Shown here piece by piece: positions 33,375-45,300 of a stretch of 64,000 bases of DNA. The stretch comes from Zanthoxylum bungeanum. Lineage: Eukaryota; Streptophyta; Magnoliopsida; Sapindales; Rutaceae. The stretch is from contig SKCR01018441.1 of NCBI GenBank assembly GCA_019454045.1, positions 124,001 through 188,000 of the forward strand, read 5' to 3'. Positions within the stretch are counted from its first letter, which is position 1. Each line of letters starts with the position of its first letter. The translations under genes were made by a program, and so were the position numbers. The notes below the pieces were generated by a model. That model was not told the DNA's origin, searched no databases, and saw only the letters and a program-made list of their open reading frames with translations.

Positions 33375-35243
33375 TGTTAGACAGTTATGACCCATAGCGT
33401 CACTATTTGTAAAAGACATTGTGTTTTTGTACAAATTAATTATGTAGCAATGGAAAATGCCTTTTATCATTTCGTAATTAGATTACTTAAATGTGTGAAT
33501 GATAAAAGTCCTTATGATTAGTTTCAGATTGAGATGATATGAGACAGTATCAATCCACGATGGTTTAATCATTAAATATCCCTAGTCGTAGTATTATCGA
33601 GATTGGACATCGATAATGCGGAATAGACTAGTTTCGCACTTGTGCGTGTTATGGAAGCGTAATAGCATAGTTCTCATATATTTAAGTATTTGATACTTAT
33701 GAAAGTGTGGTAGGAGATTGTGTTTTACCGATGGTACGGAAAACATCGCTCTGGATAGACCCCACGGAATCCCATTGGTAGTATGACTATGTGTCTATGG
33801 GAGTCCCTATCAGGGTAGGTGTATTTGGTCTTAACTTGAGACTTGCATCGCTAGTACTTGCGACAATCAATACGCTTTAGTTTTGGTCGTCCAGGACTTT
33901 AACAGGTTCTGTGTACGCCTCTTCTGGGTTTATTGGGAATCGTAGTGTATTGGATGTGATGTCAAGATGGAAGTATCACTTCAGTCATATGGAGATGATG
34001 GTCACGCAGGGATACAAAACTGGTTCTCTAAAAGGTTGCAACCGTCAGGATAATATGACTAGGTCATGATTATCCGATAATAAAGAGACTAGTTGCTAGT
34101 GATCCGATATATGCTTCGTACGAGGCAGACACTATTCCAGCCCCAGGCCTTGCATGTGACATCAGATACTGGATCACAAGATACACAATACTACGTATAC
34201 TACGCCTGACATAGATGATATATTCCATTAAGAATATTTCTAGAGAATTGGGTAGGCATGGCGTTTTGCTAGAAGCCAACATTGTCTCGTAAATCGGTAA
34301 GAACGTAGTACAAGGTACGTACGTGTTCGGATAGTCCGACGACCGGATTTACTGCCAACATATCCAGGGATCTCTTGGGTCGCTTCCCGGAGATTCACCG
34401 ATGATGTATGATTCGAACTAAATTAATCTGGGATTAATTACGGAGAGATTTTATCTGGGATAAAATACTATTTGAAGAGAGAGAAAGATTAATTTGGAAT
34501 TAATCGATAAAATAATATATTCGATATATTAAACGAAATTAGATTTCGATGTGGAATTAAAATTGGATTTTAATTCGGGCAAACGAGTTAATTTAGAATT
34601 ACGTCGAGACGAAAGTTCGTTAATTCGGAATTAGCGAAATCGAGCCCGGAAGTGTTTACGGGCCCACTCACATTTTGAATCGAGTGGGGCCCATAAGTCA
34701 TATCGCGAGTCACATCACTTGTCACTTTAGTGATAGATGTCTAGTCACCTTTTTGTGAGTGACATGCAGTCACTATTCATGACATAAGTTGGTGAGAGCA
34801 ATTAATGAGATTTTGGAGCCAAAAAATTTGTTGACTTTTTGAAAGCATATACCAAATTTTTGGTAAAGGATTTTTGATAATTGTTTTTAGAAAACAAAAG
34901 TTGAAAAACACAAAACTCTCTCCATCATCTTCATGCTTTGCCGTGAGCTCTCCAAGGAGAAAAGAAATTGTTTTCTTTCTTCCATCTTGCTAGCACATTA
35001 GAGGATCAATACAAGGTGATAGGGAAACCGAACTAAGAGCTTGGAATCCGTTAAAGCTTGGAGCTTGTTCAACATCATTAACAAAAGGGGCTTGGCCGAA
35101 ACTACTCAAAGGGAGAAAAATTTTTTTGTTGATCTTCACATCCTAAAGCCGTTCAATGTAAGTGTGTTTCCGCCACTCTTCTTTGCGTATTCATTCTATT
35201 TCTATGCTTAATATGATCTTGGGATTAACCTAGAAACCCAACA
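33375..35243 (+). repeat. Solo LTR of the D/A/B copia family
   Basis: 1869-bp LTR, TGTTAGACAGTTATGACCC...GAAACCCAACA, flanked by the perfect duplication TAGGC (33370-33374 and 35244-35248) with no internal region. This is the product of LTR-LTR recombination in a once complete copy. It contains the hairpin array at 34424-34650. Confidence 0.92.
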
Positions 35244-35248
35244 TAGGC

Positions 35249-35342
35249 TTGTAGAATAATCAAAACAAATGAGTCTTGGGCAAAGGGAAAGCGGCATAAT
35301 AATTTTAATTTTCCGCTGCGCACTCGCGGCCGCTTCCCAACA
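35249..35342 (+). repeat. 3' LTR of copia-2, terminal segment
   Basis: Last 94 bases of the LTR, ending CGCTTCCCAACA as in the 5' LTR, followed by the TAAAA duplication. Confidence 0.9.
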
Positions 35343-35347
35343 TAAAA

Positions 35348-35819
35348 TGCTAATTGACACGCTCAAAAAGTGATTCTTTACTCCCAACTATAAGAGTGTC
35401 GAAGTAATAAAATAATCCGGTAATTGCGGGGTCGATCCACAAGGAATATATTTAATAGAATAAAATAATAATTTGAGTGAAAAGAAAAAGATAGAATTGT
35501 TTGAGTGATTGGAAATTTTAAATTAAACTGCAATAAAAAAAATAAAATATTGGGGGTAGGGGGATACACTTTTAATATTTCAAATTTAGAAATCTCACTT
35601 TTTATAATATATAAATTGTCATTATTACCTAATTAATTTATTTCAAGAATTAATTATGCCAAAACAAATAAAACCAGCTATAAAGGCGGTGACAACTTTT
35701 GTCTATAACGAGTCCAGTTTGATACTCATTCATGTCAAATAAATAAACCAGCCATATAGACGGTAACAAAATTTGTCAATAATTAATCCAGAATTAAATT
35801 AAATATTAATCATTAGATT

Positions 35820-35878
<59 letters not shown>

Positions 35879-36036
35879 ATAAGTGAGATTAATCTAAATT
35901 TTCATATTAAAAGCTTCACCCTTTTTCCTAGCAAAAAAAATTAGCTACTCATAACTTGAATAAAAACACACATAATTTTATTCCTAAAAAAAGAAATTAC
36001 AAGAAAAAGCTTACAAAAATAAAACACATAAGAGCT
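35348..36036. other. LTR-like remnant
   Basis: The wording GGGGTCGATCCACAAGGAAT at 35428-35447 resembles the inner end of minus-strand gypsy LTRs (compare GTCGAACCCACAGGGATTG at 27668). It may be the rest of the F LTR or another relic. A pure AT run occupies about 35824-35871. No gene. Confidence 0.5.
35824..35871. repeat. AT dinucleotide microsatellite
   Basis: About 24 uninterrupted AT units. Confidence 0.95.
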
Positions 36037-37979
36037 TGTTGGACAATTATGACCCATAACATCACTATTTGTACAGAACATGGTGTTGTTGTACAAATAA
36101 ACTATGTGACAAAGGAAATTGCTCTTTTATCATTTGTAATTAGATTACCAATATATATAAATGATAAAAGTCCATATGATTAGTACCAGATTAATAAGAT
36201 ATGAGACAATATTAATCCACTAAGGTTTAATCATTAAATATCCCTAGTCGTAGTATTATCGAGACTGGACATCGATAATGCGGAATAGACTAGTATTATA
36301 CTTGTTCGTGTTATGGAAGCGTAACGACATAGTTCTCATATATTTGGGTATTGGATACTCATGCAAGTGTAATAGGAGGTTCTGTTTACCGATGGTACGG
36401 AAACAGCTTCGCTTTGGATAGACCCCTCGGAATCCCATTGGTAGTATGACTATATGTCTATGGGAATCCGAATCAGGGTAGGTGTATTTGGTCTTAACCT
36501 GAGACTTGCATCGCTAATACTTGCGACAATCAATATACTTTGGTTTTGGTCGTCCGGGGCTTTAACATGTTATGTGTACGCCTCTTTTGGGTATACTGAG
36601 AATCTTAGTGTATTGGGTATGATGTCAAGATGGAAGTCTCACTTCAGTCATATGGAGATGATGATCACGTAGGATACGAAACTGGTACTCTTATGTACTA
36701 CAATCATCGGGATAATATGACTAGGTCATGATTATCCGATTATAGAGACTAGTTACCAGAGATCCGATATATGCTTCGTACGGGGCAGACACAATTCCAG
36801 CCTTAGGCCTAGCATGTGATATCGATACTGGGTCACAATACGCAATACTACGTATACTACGCCTGAAAAAGATTATATATTCCTTATAAGGATATTTTTG
36901 GAGAATTGGGTAGGCACGGTGCTTTGCTAGAAGCCAACCATGTCTTGTAAATCGGTAAGAACGTGGTACTGGGTACGCACGTATTCAGATAGTCCGATAA
37001 CCAGATTTACTACCAACATATCCAGGGATGTCATGGGTCGCTTCCCGAAGATTCACCGATGACGTATCACTCGAACATAATTAATCTGGGATTAATTATG
37101 AGAGAGAGAAAATTAATCTAGGATTAATTGCGGCGAGAATTTATCTGGGAAAAAATTCGAATAGAAGAGAGAGAACAATTAATTTGGAATTAATCGATTA
37201 AATAATTATTCGATATATTAAATGAAATTAGATTTCAACGGAGAATTAAAATTGGATTTTAATTCGGGCGAATGAATTAATTTAGAATTAATTCGGAAGC
37301 GACTTTCGTAATAATTTTTGCAAGGCATTATTATTTAATTAAATTGGATTTAATTAAGTCGCAACGGAAAATTCGTTAATTCGGAATTAACGAACCCGAG
37401 CCCGAAATGTGTTTTGCGGGCCCACTCGAATTTTGAATTAAAGTGGGGCCCACACCTAGTCACATCACTAGTCAACTTTGTTACTTTTTGGTGATAGAAG
37501 TTGGTAGAGATTATGGTTGCTTGTAAATCACACTTTGTCATTTTGGAATGACTAATACCAAAAATAGGATTTGGTATATGACAATTGTATTTTGGAAATC
37601 AATTAAACAACACACAAATCACTCTCTCTCTTTCTATTCCCTCCAAGGCCGAACCTCTCACTCTCTCATTCTCCAAAATGGCGTGAACCTAGGGTTCATG
37701 TGTGAAGATTTTGTTGCAATTTCTTCCATTGCTCGCACATAAAGAAGTCAACAAATGTGATAGAGAAACTACTCCCATGAGTTTGGAATTCATTCACCAA
37801 AGCTTGGAGCTCAACATACAATAAAAAGAGGAGCTTGGAGCACTACACAAAGGAGCAAATTTTTGAAATCCTACATCCTCATTGCCGATCAAAGTGAGTA
37901 CTTTTCGCTATCTTGCTTTGTTTATTCACACATGTTTTATGCTTAATTGATCCTTGGCTAGTTCTTAGAGAACCCAACA
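36037..37979 (+). repeat. 5' LTR of copia A
   Basis: 1943 bp, TGTTGGACAATTATG...AGAACCCAACA. The hairpin array is at 37076-37394. Confidence 0.92.
37076..37394 (+). repeat. Hairpin array, best preserved copy
   Basis: Ten consecutive inverted repeats with 3-nt spacers. Perfect ones include 37076-37100 (11-bp arms, spacer TGG), 37111-37129 (8, TAG), 37243-37265 (10, TGG), 37274-37294 (9, TAG), 37335-37357 (10, TGG) and 37372-37394 (10, CGG). Arm sequences differ; one example is TTCGTTAATT and another GAATTAAAAT. Others in the run (37137-37160, 37176-37195, 37205-37220, 37223-37236) are slightly imperfect. Confidence 0.92.
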
Positions 37980-37981
37980 AA

Positions 37982-37993
37982 TGGTATCAGAGC
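37982..37993 (+). other. Primer binding site of copia A
   Basis: TGGTATCAGAGC, two bases after the LTR: initiator-Met tRNA type. Confidence 0.92.
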
Positions 37994-39063
37994 CAATTTT
38001 AAGCATGAAATAATTAGGGTTCATAAACTTGAATTTGGGTATTTTTTGCTTGGAGCATGATTTCGTCAAATTGAGTGTTTGGTTATGTTTGGATTATGAT
38101 AACTTAGAGTTATGCATGATTAATTTGAAGAAAAAATGATTAGATAATTTTTCCCTAATTTCTTATGATGGCCGAATATAATGACCCTTGTAGCTCTTGG
38201 TGATTTTTTATTTTTAGACCATTGGATGTGTTTAAAATGCATGAGATATATTGATTTGTGATTTAATAGGATTGAAATCAAAATTGATGGATAAATGCAT
38301 GAAATGCCGTGAGCTATAAGAGCATGTTATGACTTGATTTTGTTTCAATTGTGTTGGACATATATTGAATATTATAAAGCATGATTAATTAATTAAATTG
38401 GTGTTTTGGAAATGTTAATTTAACTAATTAATTATGGCTATACACTTTAATTAAATAAATTTTGATATTTGGAATATTGGAATTTAATTAATTAGGCTTC
38501 AATTTGGAATTGGGCTATTGTTGTTGTATTTGGGCCTTATGGACCTGGTTGGGCCAAGTTGGTTTAGGACAATTGGATTGGATCCAAATTTGGGCCTAAA
38601 ACCATTCCATTAAGTCCAAATATGATAATTGCGCCTTTAAAATTTTAATTGGGCCTAATGGGCCTAAATTGATTTTTGGCATATGGTGATTCCTAATTGG
38701 GCCTTGGCATCTTGGGTTTGACCCATAATTTCCAAAGCCCATGCCTTATGAATTAATTAAAAGCCCATTGGACTTTAATTAAATTAACATTGGATGTTAA
38801 TTGGGCCTTGAGACCCATTAAGATTAGATTTAGAATCTAAGTCATAAAGGCACATTAATAAAGTGTAATTATTTAATTTGGAATTAAATAAGAATTAGTA
38901 TTGAATACAAATTAAATTAGATTTAAAATTGTAGTTCGATATAATTCAAGAATTCACACTTTGAGTACTTATTCTTAAAACGAGTTGGACTCGCGCAAAT
39001 CAAATCGTTGTTTGAACATTGGATGATCACTTAATTCAAAGATTAATTAATTGGATTAGATTG
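37994..39063 (+). other. Leader of copia A
   Basis: Noncoding. 38500-38830 is dense in TGGGCC/TGGGCT and GGCCCA words (plant site II type). The same region is in B on the minus strand (47100-47450). It ends abruptly at about 39063, where sequence switches to minus-strand gag (C). Confidence 0.75.
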
Positions 39064-39252
39064 ATTGAATAACATTCTTTCGGGTAGAGACTATAAGATC
39101 AAATCTTTGTAGTCTCGGCCACGTAGGTAATGCCCAGCTAACCTAGCTGATCGATGTTAGCAATCATCTGCGACACCTAGTGCTCGACAGATGTACCCTC
39201 TGACATACACGAGCTAAAGAGCTTCTTATGCAATTTGTACTTCTAAGATCTA
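39064..39252 (-). pseudogene. Copia gag fragment (C, distal)
   Basis: The minus strand from about 39240 reads KKLFSSCMSEGTSVEH, stop, VSQMIANIDQLG, stop, then VAETTKI and a DLILQSLPKEF-like end. This is the capsid region of a copia gag, in inverted orientation relative to A. It continues on the far side of B at 50002. Confidence 0.7.
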
Positions 39253-39257
39253 AGAAT

Positions 39258-42004
39258 TGTTGGGAAATCTCTAAGTCCCGAGGATCGATTATCAAGCATA
39301 AAACAACATGTGAATACACGAAAAAGTTGCGAAATACTTACATCGAGCGGTTGAGCAATGCGACGAAGAACAAAACTTCAAGCTTTTCCTTCATAGAGCT
39401 CACGGCAGTCCACTGTTTTGGCTCTCCAAGATTCGGCCATGAATCAACCTCCAAGCTCCAAGCTTTCGTGATGTGATTCCAAGCTCACGGGTGAGTTTCC
39501 CTATCACCTTCGCAAGACTCTAAAGTGTGTTAGCACTCTTAATTTTTGCCACAAAAATCATCAATGGCTTCTCCTCTCATTTTCGGTGAAACCAGAAATT
39601 TTGAGGAAGAAAGAGGCCCTAGGCCGAGAGAGATGGAAGAAGAAAGAGAGGAGAGAATGTGTTGGTGGTTGGCAAAAATTGTATCTAATACACTTATAAA
39701 TTTCCAAAATTCATTTTCTTATTTTTGCTTTCCAAAAGTCAAGCCATTAAAGGCTTTCAACCACCACATCAACTATTCACATCACTCAATCAATCAAGTG
39801 ACTAGTTGTCACATCACTCAAAATGACTAATGATTTGACGCTTGATGTGACTTGTGATTTGACGCTTGATGTGACTTGCGGGCCGCACTTGAATTCGAAA
39901 TGCGAGTGCGCTCGCAAACACTCTCGGGCTCGGGTTCGCTAATTCCAAATTAATGAATTTTCCGTTGCGACGTAATTAAATAATTATGCCTAGCAAAATT
40001 ACTATTCACATCGCTAACGAATTAATTCTAAATTAACTCGTTCACCCGAATTAAAATCTAATTTCAATTCCGCGTCGAAATCCAATTTCGTATAATATAT
40101 CGAATATATTATTTTATCGATTAATTCCAAATTAATCGTTCTCTCTCTTTAATTAATATTTTATCCCAGATAAAATATCTCCTCAATTATTCCCAGATTA
40201 ATTTTCTCTCTCATCTAATTAATCCCAGATTAATAAATTGCGATTCATACGTCATCGGTGAATCTTCGGGAAGCGACCCATGAAATCCCCGGATATGTTG
40301 GCAGTAAATCCGGTCGTCGGACTATCCGAACACGTAAGTATCTAGTACTACGTTTGTACCGATTTACAAGACAAGGTTGGCTTCTAGCAAAGCGTCATGC
40401 CTACCCAATTCTCCAGAAATATCCTTACAGGAATATGTGATCTATATCACGCGTAGTATACGTAGTATTGAGTATTTCAATCCAGTATCGGATGTCACGT
40501 GCTAGGCCTGGGGCTGGAATTGTGTCTGCCCCGTATGAAGCACATATCAGATCTCTGGTAACTAGTCTCTATAATCGGATAAACATGACCTAGTCATTTT
40601 ATCCCGATGACTACAGTACATAAGAGAACCAGTTCCTTATCCTACGTGACCATCATCTCCACTATGACTGGAGTGATACTTCCGTCTTGACATCACACCC
40701 AACACACTACGATTCTCAATATACCCAGCAGAGGCGTACACAAAACCTGTTAAAGCCCTGGACGACCTAAAACCAAAGTATATTGATTGTCGCAAGTATT
40801 AGCGATGCAAGTCTCAGGTTAATACCAAATACACCTACCCTGATTTCGGACTTCCATAGACACATAGTCATACTACCAATGGAATTCCGAGGGGTCTATC
40901 CAGAGCAAAGCTGTTTTCCGTACCATCGGTAAAACACAACCTCCTACTACACTTGCATGAGTATCCTATACCCAAATATATGAGAACTATGTCGTTATGC
41001 CCTCATAAAGCACACAAGTGTAATACTATCCGGTCGTCGGACTATCCGAACACGTAAGTATCTAGTACTATGTTTGTACCGATTTACAAGACAAGGTTGG
41101 CTTCTAGCAAAGCGTCATGCCTACCCAATTCTCCAGAAATATCCTTACAGGAATATGTGATCTATATCATGCGTAGTATACGTAGTATTGAGTATTTCAA
41201 TCCAGTATCGGATGTCACGTGCTAGGCCTGGGGCTGGAATTGTGTCTGCCCCGTATGAAGCACATATCAGATCTCTGGTAACTAGTCTCTATAATCGGAT
41301 AAACATGACCTAGTCATTTTATCACGATGACTACAGTACATAAGAGAACCAGTTCCTTATCCTACGTGACCATCATCTCCACTATGACTGGAGTGATACT
41401 TCCGTCTTGACATTACACCCAACACACTACGATTCTCAATATACCCAGCAGAGGCGTACACAAAACCTGTTAAAGCCCTGGACGACCTAAAACCAAAGTA
41501 TATTGATTGTCGCAAGTATTAGCGATGCAAGTCTCAGGTTAATACCAATTACACCTACCCTGATTTCGGACTTCCATAGACACATAGTTATACTACCAAT
41601 GGAATTCCGAGGGGTCTATCCAGAGCAAAGCTGTTTTCCATACCATCGGTAAAACACAACCTCCTACTACACTTGCATGAGTATCCTATACCCAAATATA
41701 TGAGAACTATGCCGTTATGCCCTCACAAAGCACACAAGTGTAATACTAGTCTTTTACACATTATCGATGTCCAATCTCGATAATACTCTGAGTAGGGATA
41801 TTTAATGATTAAACCTTCATAGATTGATACTGTCTCATATCATCTCAATCCAGGAACTAATCATAAGGACCTCCTATCATTTATACATCTTGGTGATCTA
41901 ATCACAAATGATAAGAGAGCAATTTCCTTTGTCACATAGTTAATTTGTACAACAACACCATGATATGTACAAATAGTGACGCTATGGGTCATAACTGTCC
42001 AACA
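39258..42004 (-). repeat. 3' LTR of B with internal duplication
   Basis: 2747 bp; without the 720-bp duplication it would be 2027 bp, exactly the length of the 5' LTR. Hairpin array at 39946-40236. Confidence 0.93.
40310..41749. repeat. 720-bp tandem duplication in B 3' LTR
   Basis: Two head-to-tail copies, 40310-41029 and 41030-41749, nearly identical. The period is exact (CGGTCGTCGG at 40311 and 41031). The other LTR of B has one copy, so the duplication arose after integration. Confidence 0.95.
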
Positions 42005-42019
42005 ATCTCCCACTTGGCC

Positions 42020-42690
42020 TATAGCCAGTCACTCGAGTGTCCTACACCCGAACTATGTACGGTTCGCTCAAATTACTGAGAAAAGACTTTCGTCAGCGGA
42101 TTTGCATGATTATCATCTGATGCGATTTATTCGATCATCACATCGCCACGATGTATGATCCGAACGAATCAGATGAATAGTCGAAGTATATATCTGGATC
42201 GTTGATGAGACCATTAATTCTTTAGCCTGTGCTGTAGCCTAGCTCAGCTGCTAACATAATTATATCTAATCTAATTAGATTTATTATCAATCCAGAAGGC
42301 TTCTATTGCTGCCTCAGCTGCAGTAATAATCCACTTTGTTGTTTATGCGGTAACAATATCTTGCTTGGAAGATTTCCAGCTCACTGTTCCGTTATTCAAA
42401 CTGTATAGTACCGTTTTGCGACTTACAGTCGTTTTTATTGGTTAGGAAACTTGCAACAGTGATCCCAGTCACTTCAAGTTCTCCTTCTCCATAGTATAAG
42501 ACAGCATCCTTAGTTCCTCTAAGATACTCAAGGATGTTCTTAACATCAATCCAATGACTATCACTTGGATTGGCCTGATTGTGACTCCATATGCTCAAAG
42601 GGTATGAGACACCAGGTCGCATACATTTTTCAATGTACGAGTTCTCGGAGAGTATCAACAACTTTAAATCTATCCCAGTAGATCTTTATT
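42020..42690 (-). pseudogene. Copia RNase H relic (B)
   Basis: Minus-strand readings include SIWSHNQANPSDSHWIDVKNI, LRGTKDAVLYYGEGELEVTG and VASFLTNKNDCKSQNG, which is the region of the second catalytic Asp of copia RNase H. It is followed by broken sequence to the polypurine tract. Better kept than in D, but stops and frameshifts remain. Confidence 0.8.
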
Positions 42691-43360
42691 CCTAGAATAA
42701 AGGTCTTTTCTCCCAAGAATTCTACGGAGAATTTTTCTCGAAAGCCAAGCTTTCACCGATTGTTCTATGGGAATTTCATTTCCAAGAAATGACATATTAT
42801 CATTATTATACAGGACATTTGCTGTCAGTGCGCTCCCACTAACCTCCTTATATACACAAGAATCATTTTCGTTTTGAATTAAATCATACACCATTATGAT
42901 TACATCAAAACGATAATTCCAAGAACCCAATGCTCGCTTCAATCCATACATGGATCGAATAACTTGCAAACCTAGTTTGCTTGTTTTGTATGACAAAACC
43001 GTCAGGATGTTGTAAACATCCTCCTAAAGGTTTCCGTTAAGGAAAGCGATTTTGACATTCAGCTGACATATTTCATAAATGAAACATGCAGCATTAGCAA
43101 GCATTATCCAAATGGATTTACCGTGGCAACAGGTAAAAGGTTTCGTCGTAATCGACACAATGTTGATAACGATACCTTTCCGCTAAAAGCCTAGCTTTAT
43201 ACGTTGGTATGTTGCCTTCCATGTATGTCTTCCTTGAAGACTTATATAGTACCAATAGGCACAATGCCTTGTGGTACAACAACTAGTGTCTAAACTTAGT
43301 TGGTATACATGGAATCCATTTCGGATATCATGGCACTTTGCCATAATAGGGAGTCGATAC
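42691..43360 (-). pseudogene. Copia reverse transcriptase relic (B)
   Basis: Minus strand: a 108-codon open piece (42996-42670) has SMYGLKRALGSWNYRFDV and a broken YVDD stretch (LYNNDN). Upstream pieces show a decayed KTAFLNG landmark near 43050 and an SEMDSMYTNQV-like start near 43300. Not functional. Confidence 0.8.
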
Positions 43361-43569
43361 CTTGTATCACTTCCTCATACGTAGTCAGTTCGTCTTCCTC
43401 AAAAGATTGACATCTTTACGAGGTGAGATCAGAAACCCATACCCCAGGTTATTTTCTGACTCTCTCTGACTTACGTGGTTCTTGTGTATTCGAAGATTAT
43501 TGGTATAGTTTCATCCTTGATGAACTATTTGTGTTCCATTAGGAATTGGTGCCTGAAACAGTATTACTC

Positions 43570-44350
43570 CGATTTTCATCGAGTTTTACTTTCCTCCCAC
43601 TTACCACTGCATATAGGTATTCCTCTTAGGAAAACCCTCATGGTGAGCAACAATTACATTGTTCTCTTGTGAGGTGTATAAGTACTATACTTTGGTATCC
43701 CTAGGATAACCAACAATTTGGCACTTATCCGGTTTGGGTTCTAGTTTGGTATCATCCAAACATATGCCTAGCATCCCAAATTTTCAGGAATGAGGAAACC
43801 CGGTTTCTTTCCTGTTCATATCTAATATGAAATCTGTCAAACATATTTTAATGGAACCTTATTCTAAATAAGTTCTGCACTATTTATGCGTATCCGTTGA
43901 AGGAAATGGTAGCTCAGAGCGACTCATGATTAACCTTATCATGTCCAACAAAATTCGGTTTATCCGTTCGGACACACCGACAGGATGACGTGTTTCGGGA
44001 GGAGTCCTAATTTAAAGAATACTATACTCTTTCAAGTATTTAAGAAACTTATTGCTTAAGTATTTTCATTACGGTCTTACCGTGATGATTTAATACTTTA
44101 GCCGATCTGTTTGTCTATTTCGTGTCGAAACTCTAAAAGTTTCCGATTTGTGTTTCAAAAGAAACACATAACCATAACGCGATGCCATATCCGTAAAGGT
44201 CACGAAAAATTCATATCCACCTCTAGCCTAGCTAGATATGGGCCCACCTACGTCACTATGAACAAGGGCTAACAGATCGGTGGCATTTGCACTTTTACCA
44301 AGTAAATAGTGTTATAGGCACTTTGCCTATAAACTAGATTCGTAGACATT
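43570..44350 (-). pseudogene. Copia integrase relic (B)
   Basis: The minus-strand counterpart of D 845-1580. Recognisable remnants are the TPP and SERR-like region near 43960-44010, the SRYGYVF-like stretch near 44160-44180, and the lead-in near 44220-44310. Many stops. Confidence 0.65.
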
Positions 44351-45300
44351 ATTTGAATGGAATCAAATCTGTCCTAGTATCCACTCTTCAAAAGTGTGGA
44401 TATACGAGTTTTGTTTAATTGTGTCCTAGACAACAATGCCACTTACAAGTCTCTTCTGATCAAATCAGTTAGAGCTATTTGTTTGTCATGTTATACGTTT
44501 GAGATTTATTTATATTCAAAATATAAATACTGTTATTCACATCTAATGTGTTTATCTCAATATCATCTTTATATAATGAAACACTTTAGTGTTCTAGAAT
44601 ATAAAGGTATACCGGCAACGGGTTAAACACTGATATAAAGATAATGTTTCTAGTCAAACTAGTTACATTATAACAGTTTCCTAATTTAAGTACACACCCG
44701 AAGGGTAGTTCCTAAACTTAGGTATCTACTGTTAAAACAGCGACTTTCGTCCCGTTTCTGATTCGCAGATTAAATCTCATCTGAAGTCAGTATCCTGCTC
44801 ATAGCAGATTCTGCACATCAGTACATATTTATGTACCACATCCAGTATCTAAAATCCAATTTTAATACTAGCAGTGAACATATTTATGACAAGTATATTT
44901 GAAGTCATAGCCTTGCTCGTTCTTCAATTCCTTCATGTCTGCATTGTCCAAATGGCAGTCACGTTTCCGCGATCCCGTTTGCCACAATTTAGGCAGGCAT
45001 TTTGGGAAATGTCCTTTATCTTCCCAGAAGATTGTAATGATTTTGCCTTTGCCATTTTCACACTCCAGAAGCCTTTGGGCAAGCCTTGGCCTTCCGGAAT
45101 GTCGAAGTAAGGTGCACGCCTTGCGCTTCTTGCCAAATTGCAAACTTTTGGCTTTATCTCCTTGAGAATAGCCATTAACTCTCCAAGAGTTTACTATTGC
45201 AATTTAGTACTTCAAAGATCTAAGAATAGATCTATGAAATAAATCCTTCAATTTCATCATACTATAAGGATCTAATCCTTAGTTCTGAATAAGAAATTAA
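44351..45300 (-). pseudogene. Copia gag end, protease and pre-integrase relic (B)
   Basis: The minus strand from 45175 reads MAILKETKPK and CNLARSARRA, then a knuckle split over two frames (CLNCGKRDRG in one, KRDCHLDNADMKELKN in another), with the protease region near 44840-44870. The gag N-terminal half could not be aligned beyond about 45300. Confidence 0.65.

Larger units (their letters stand above)
19712..35342 (+). mobile_element. Copia-2 element, complete ends, two nested insertions
   Basis: Ty1/copia element bounded by the TAAAA duplication (19707-19711 and 35343-35347). It has 5' LTR 19712-21491, Met-type PBS, leader, gag-pol in one frame with four stops, polypurine tract, and a 3' LTR in three pieces (26045-27599, 33070-33374, 35249-35342). 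The gaps are the Athila-type element and a solo LTR. Without the insertions it would be about 8.3 kb. The RNase H end of pol is deleted. The family is different from D/A/B. Confidence 0.92.

Noticed and set aside
33375..35243. Considered as the 5' LTR of element A
   Set aside because: It has its own perfect TAGGC target duplication within the copia-2 LTR and no PBS after it, so it is a solo LTR.
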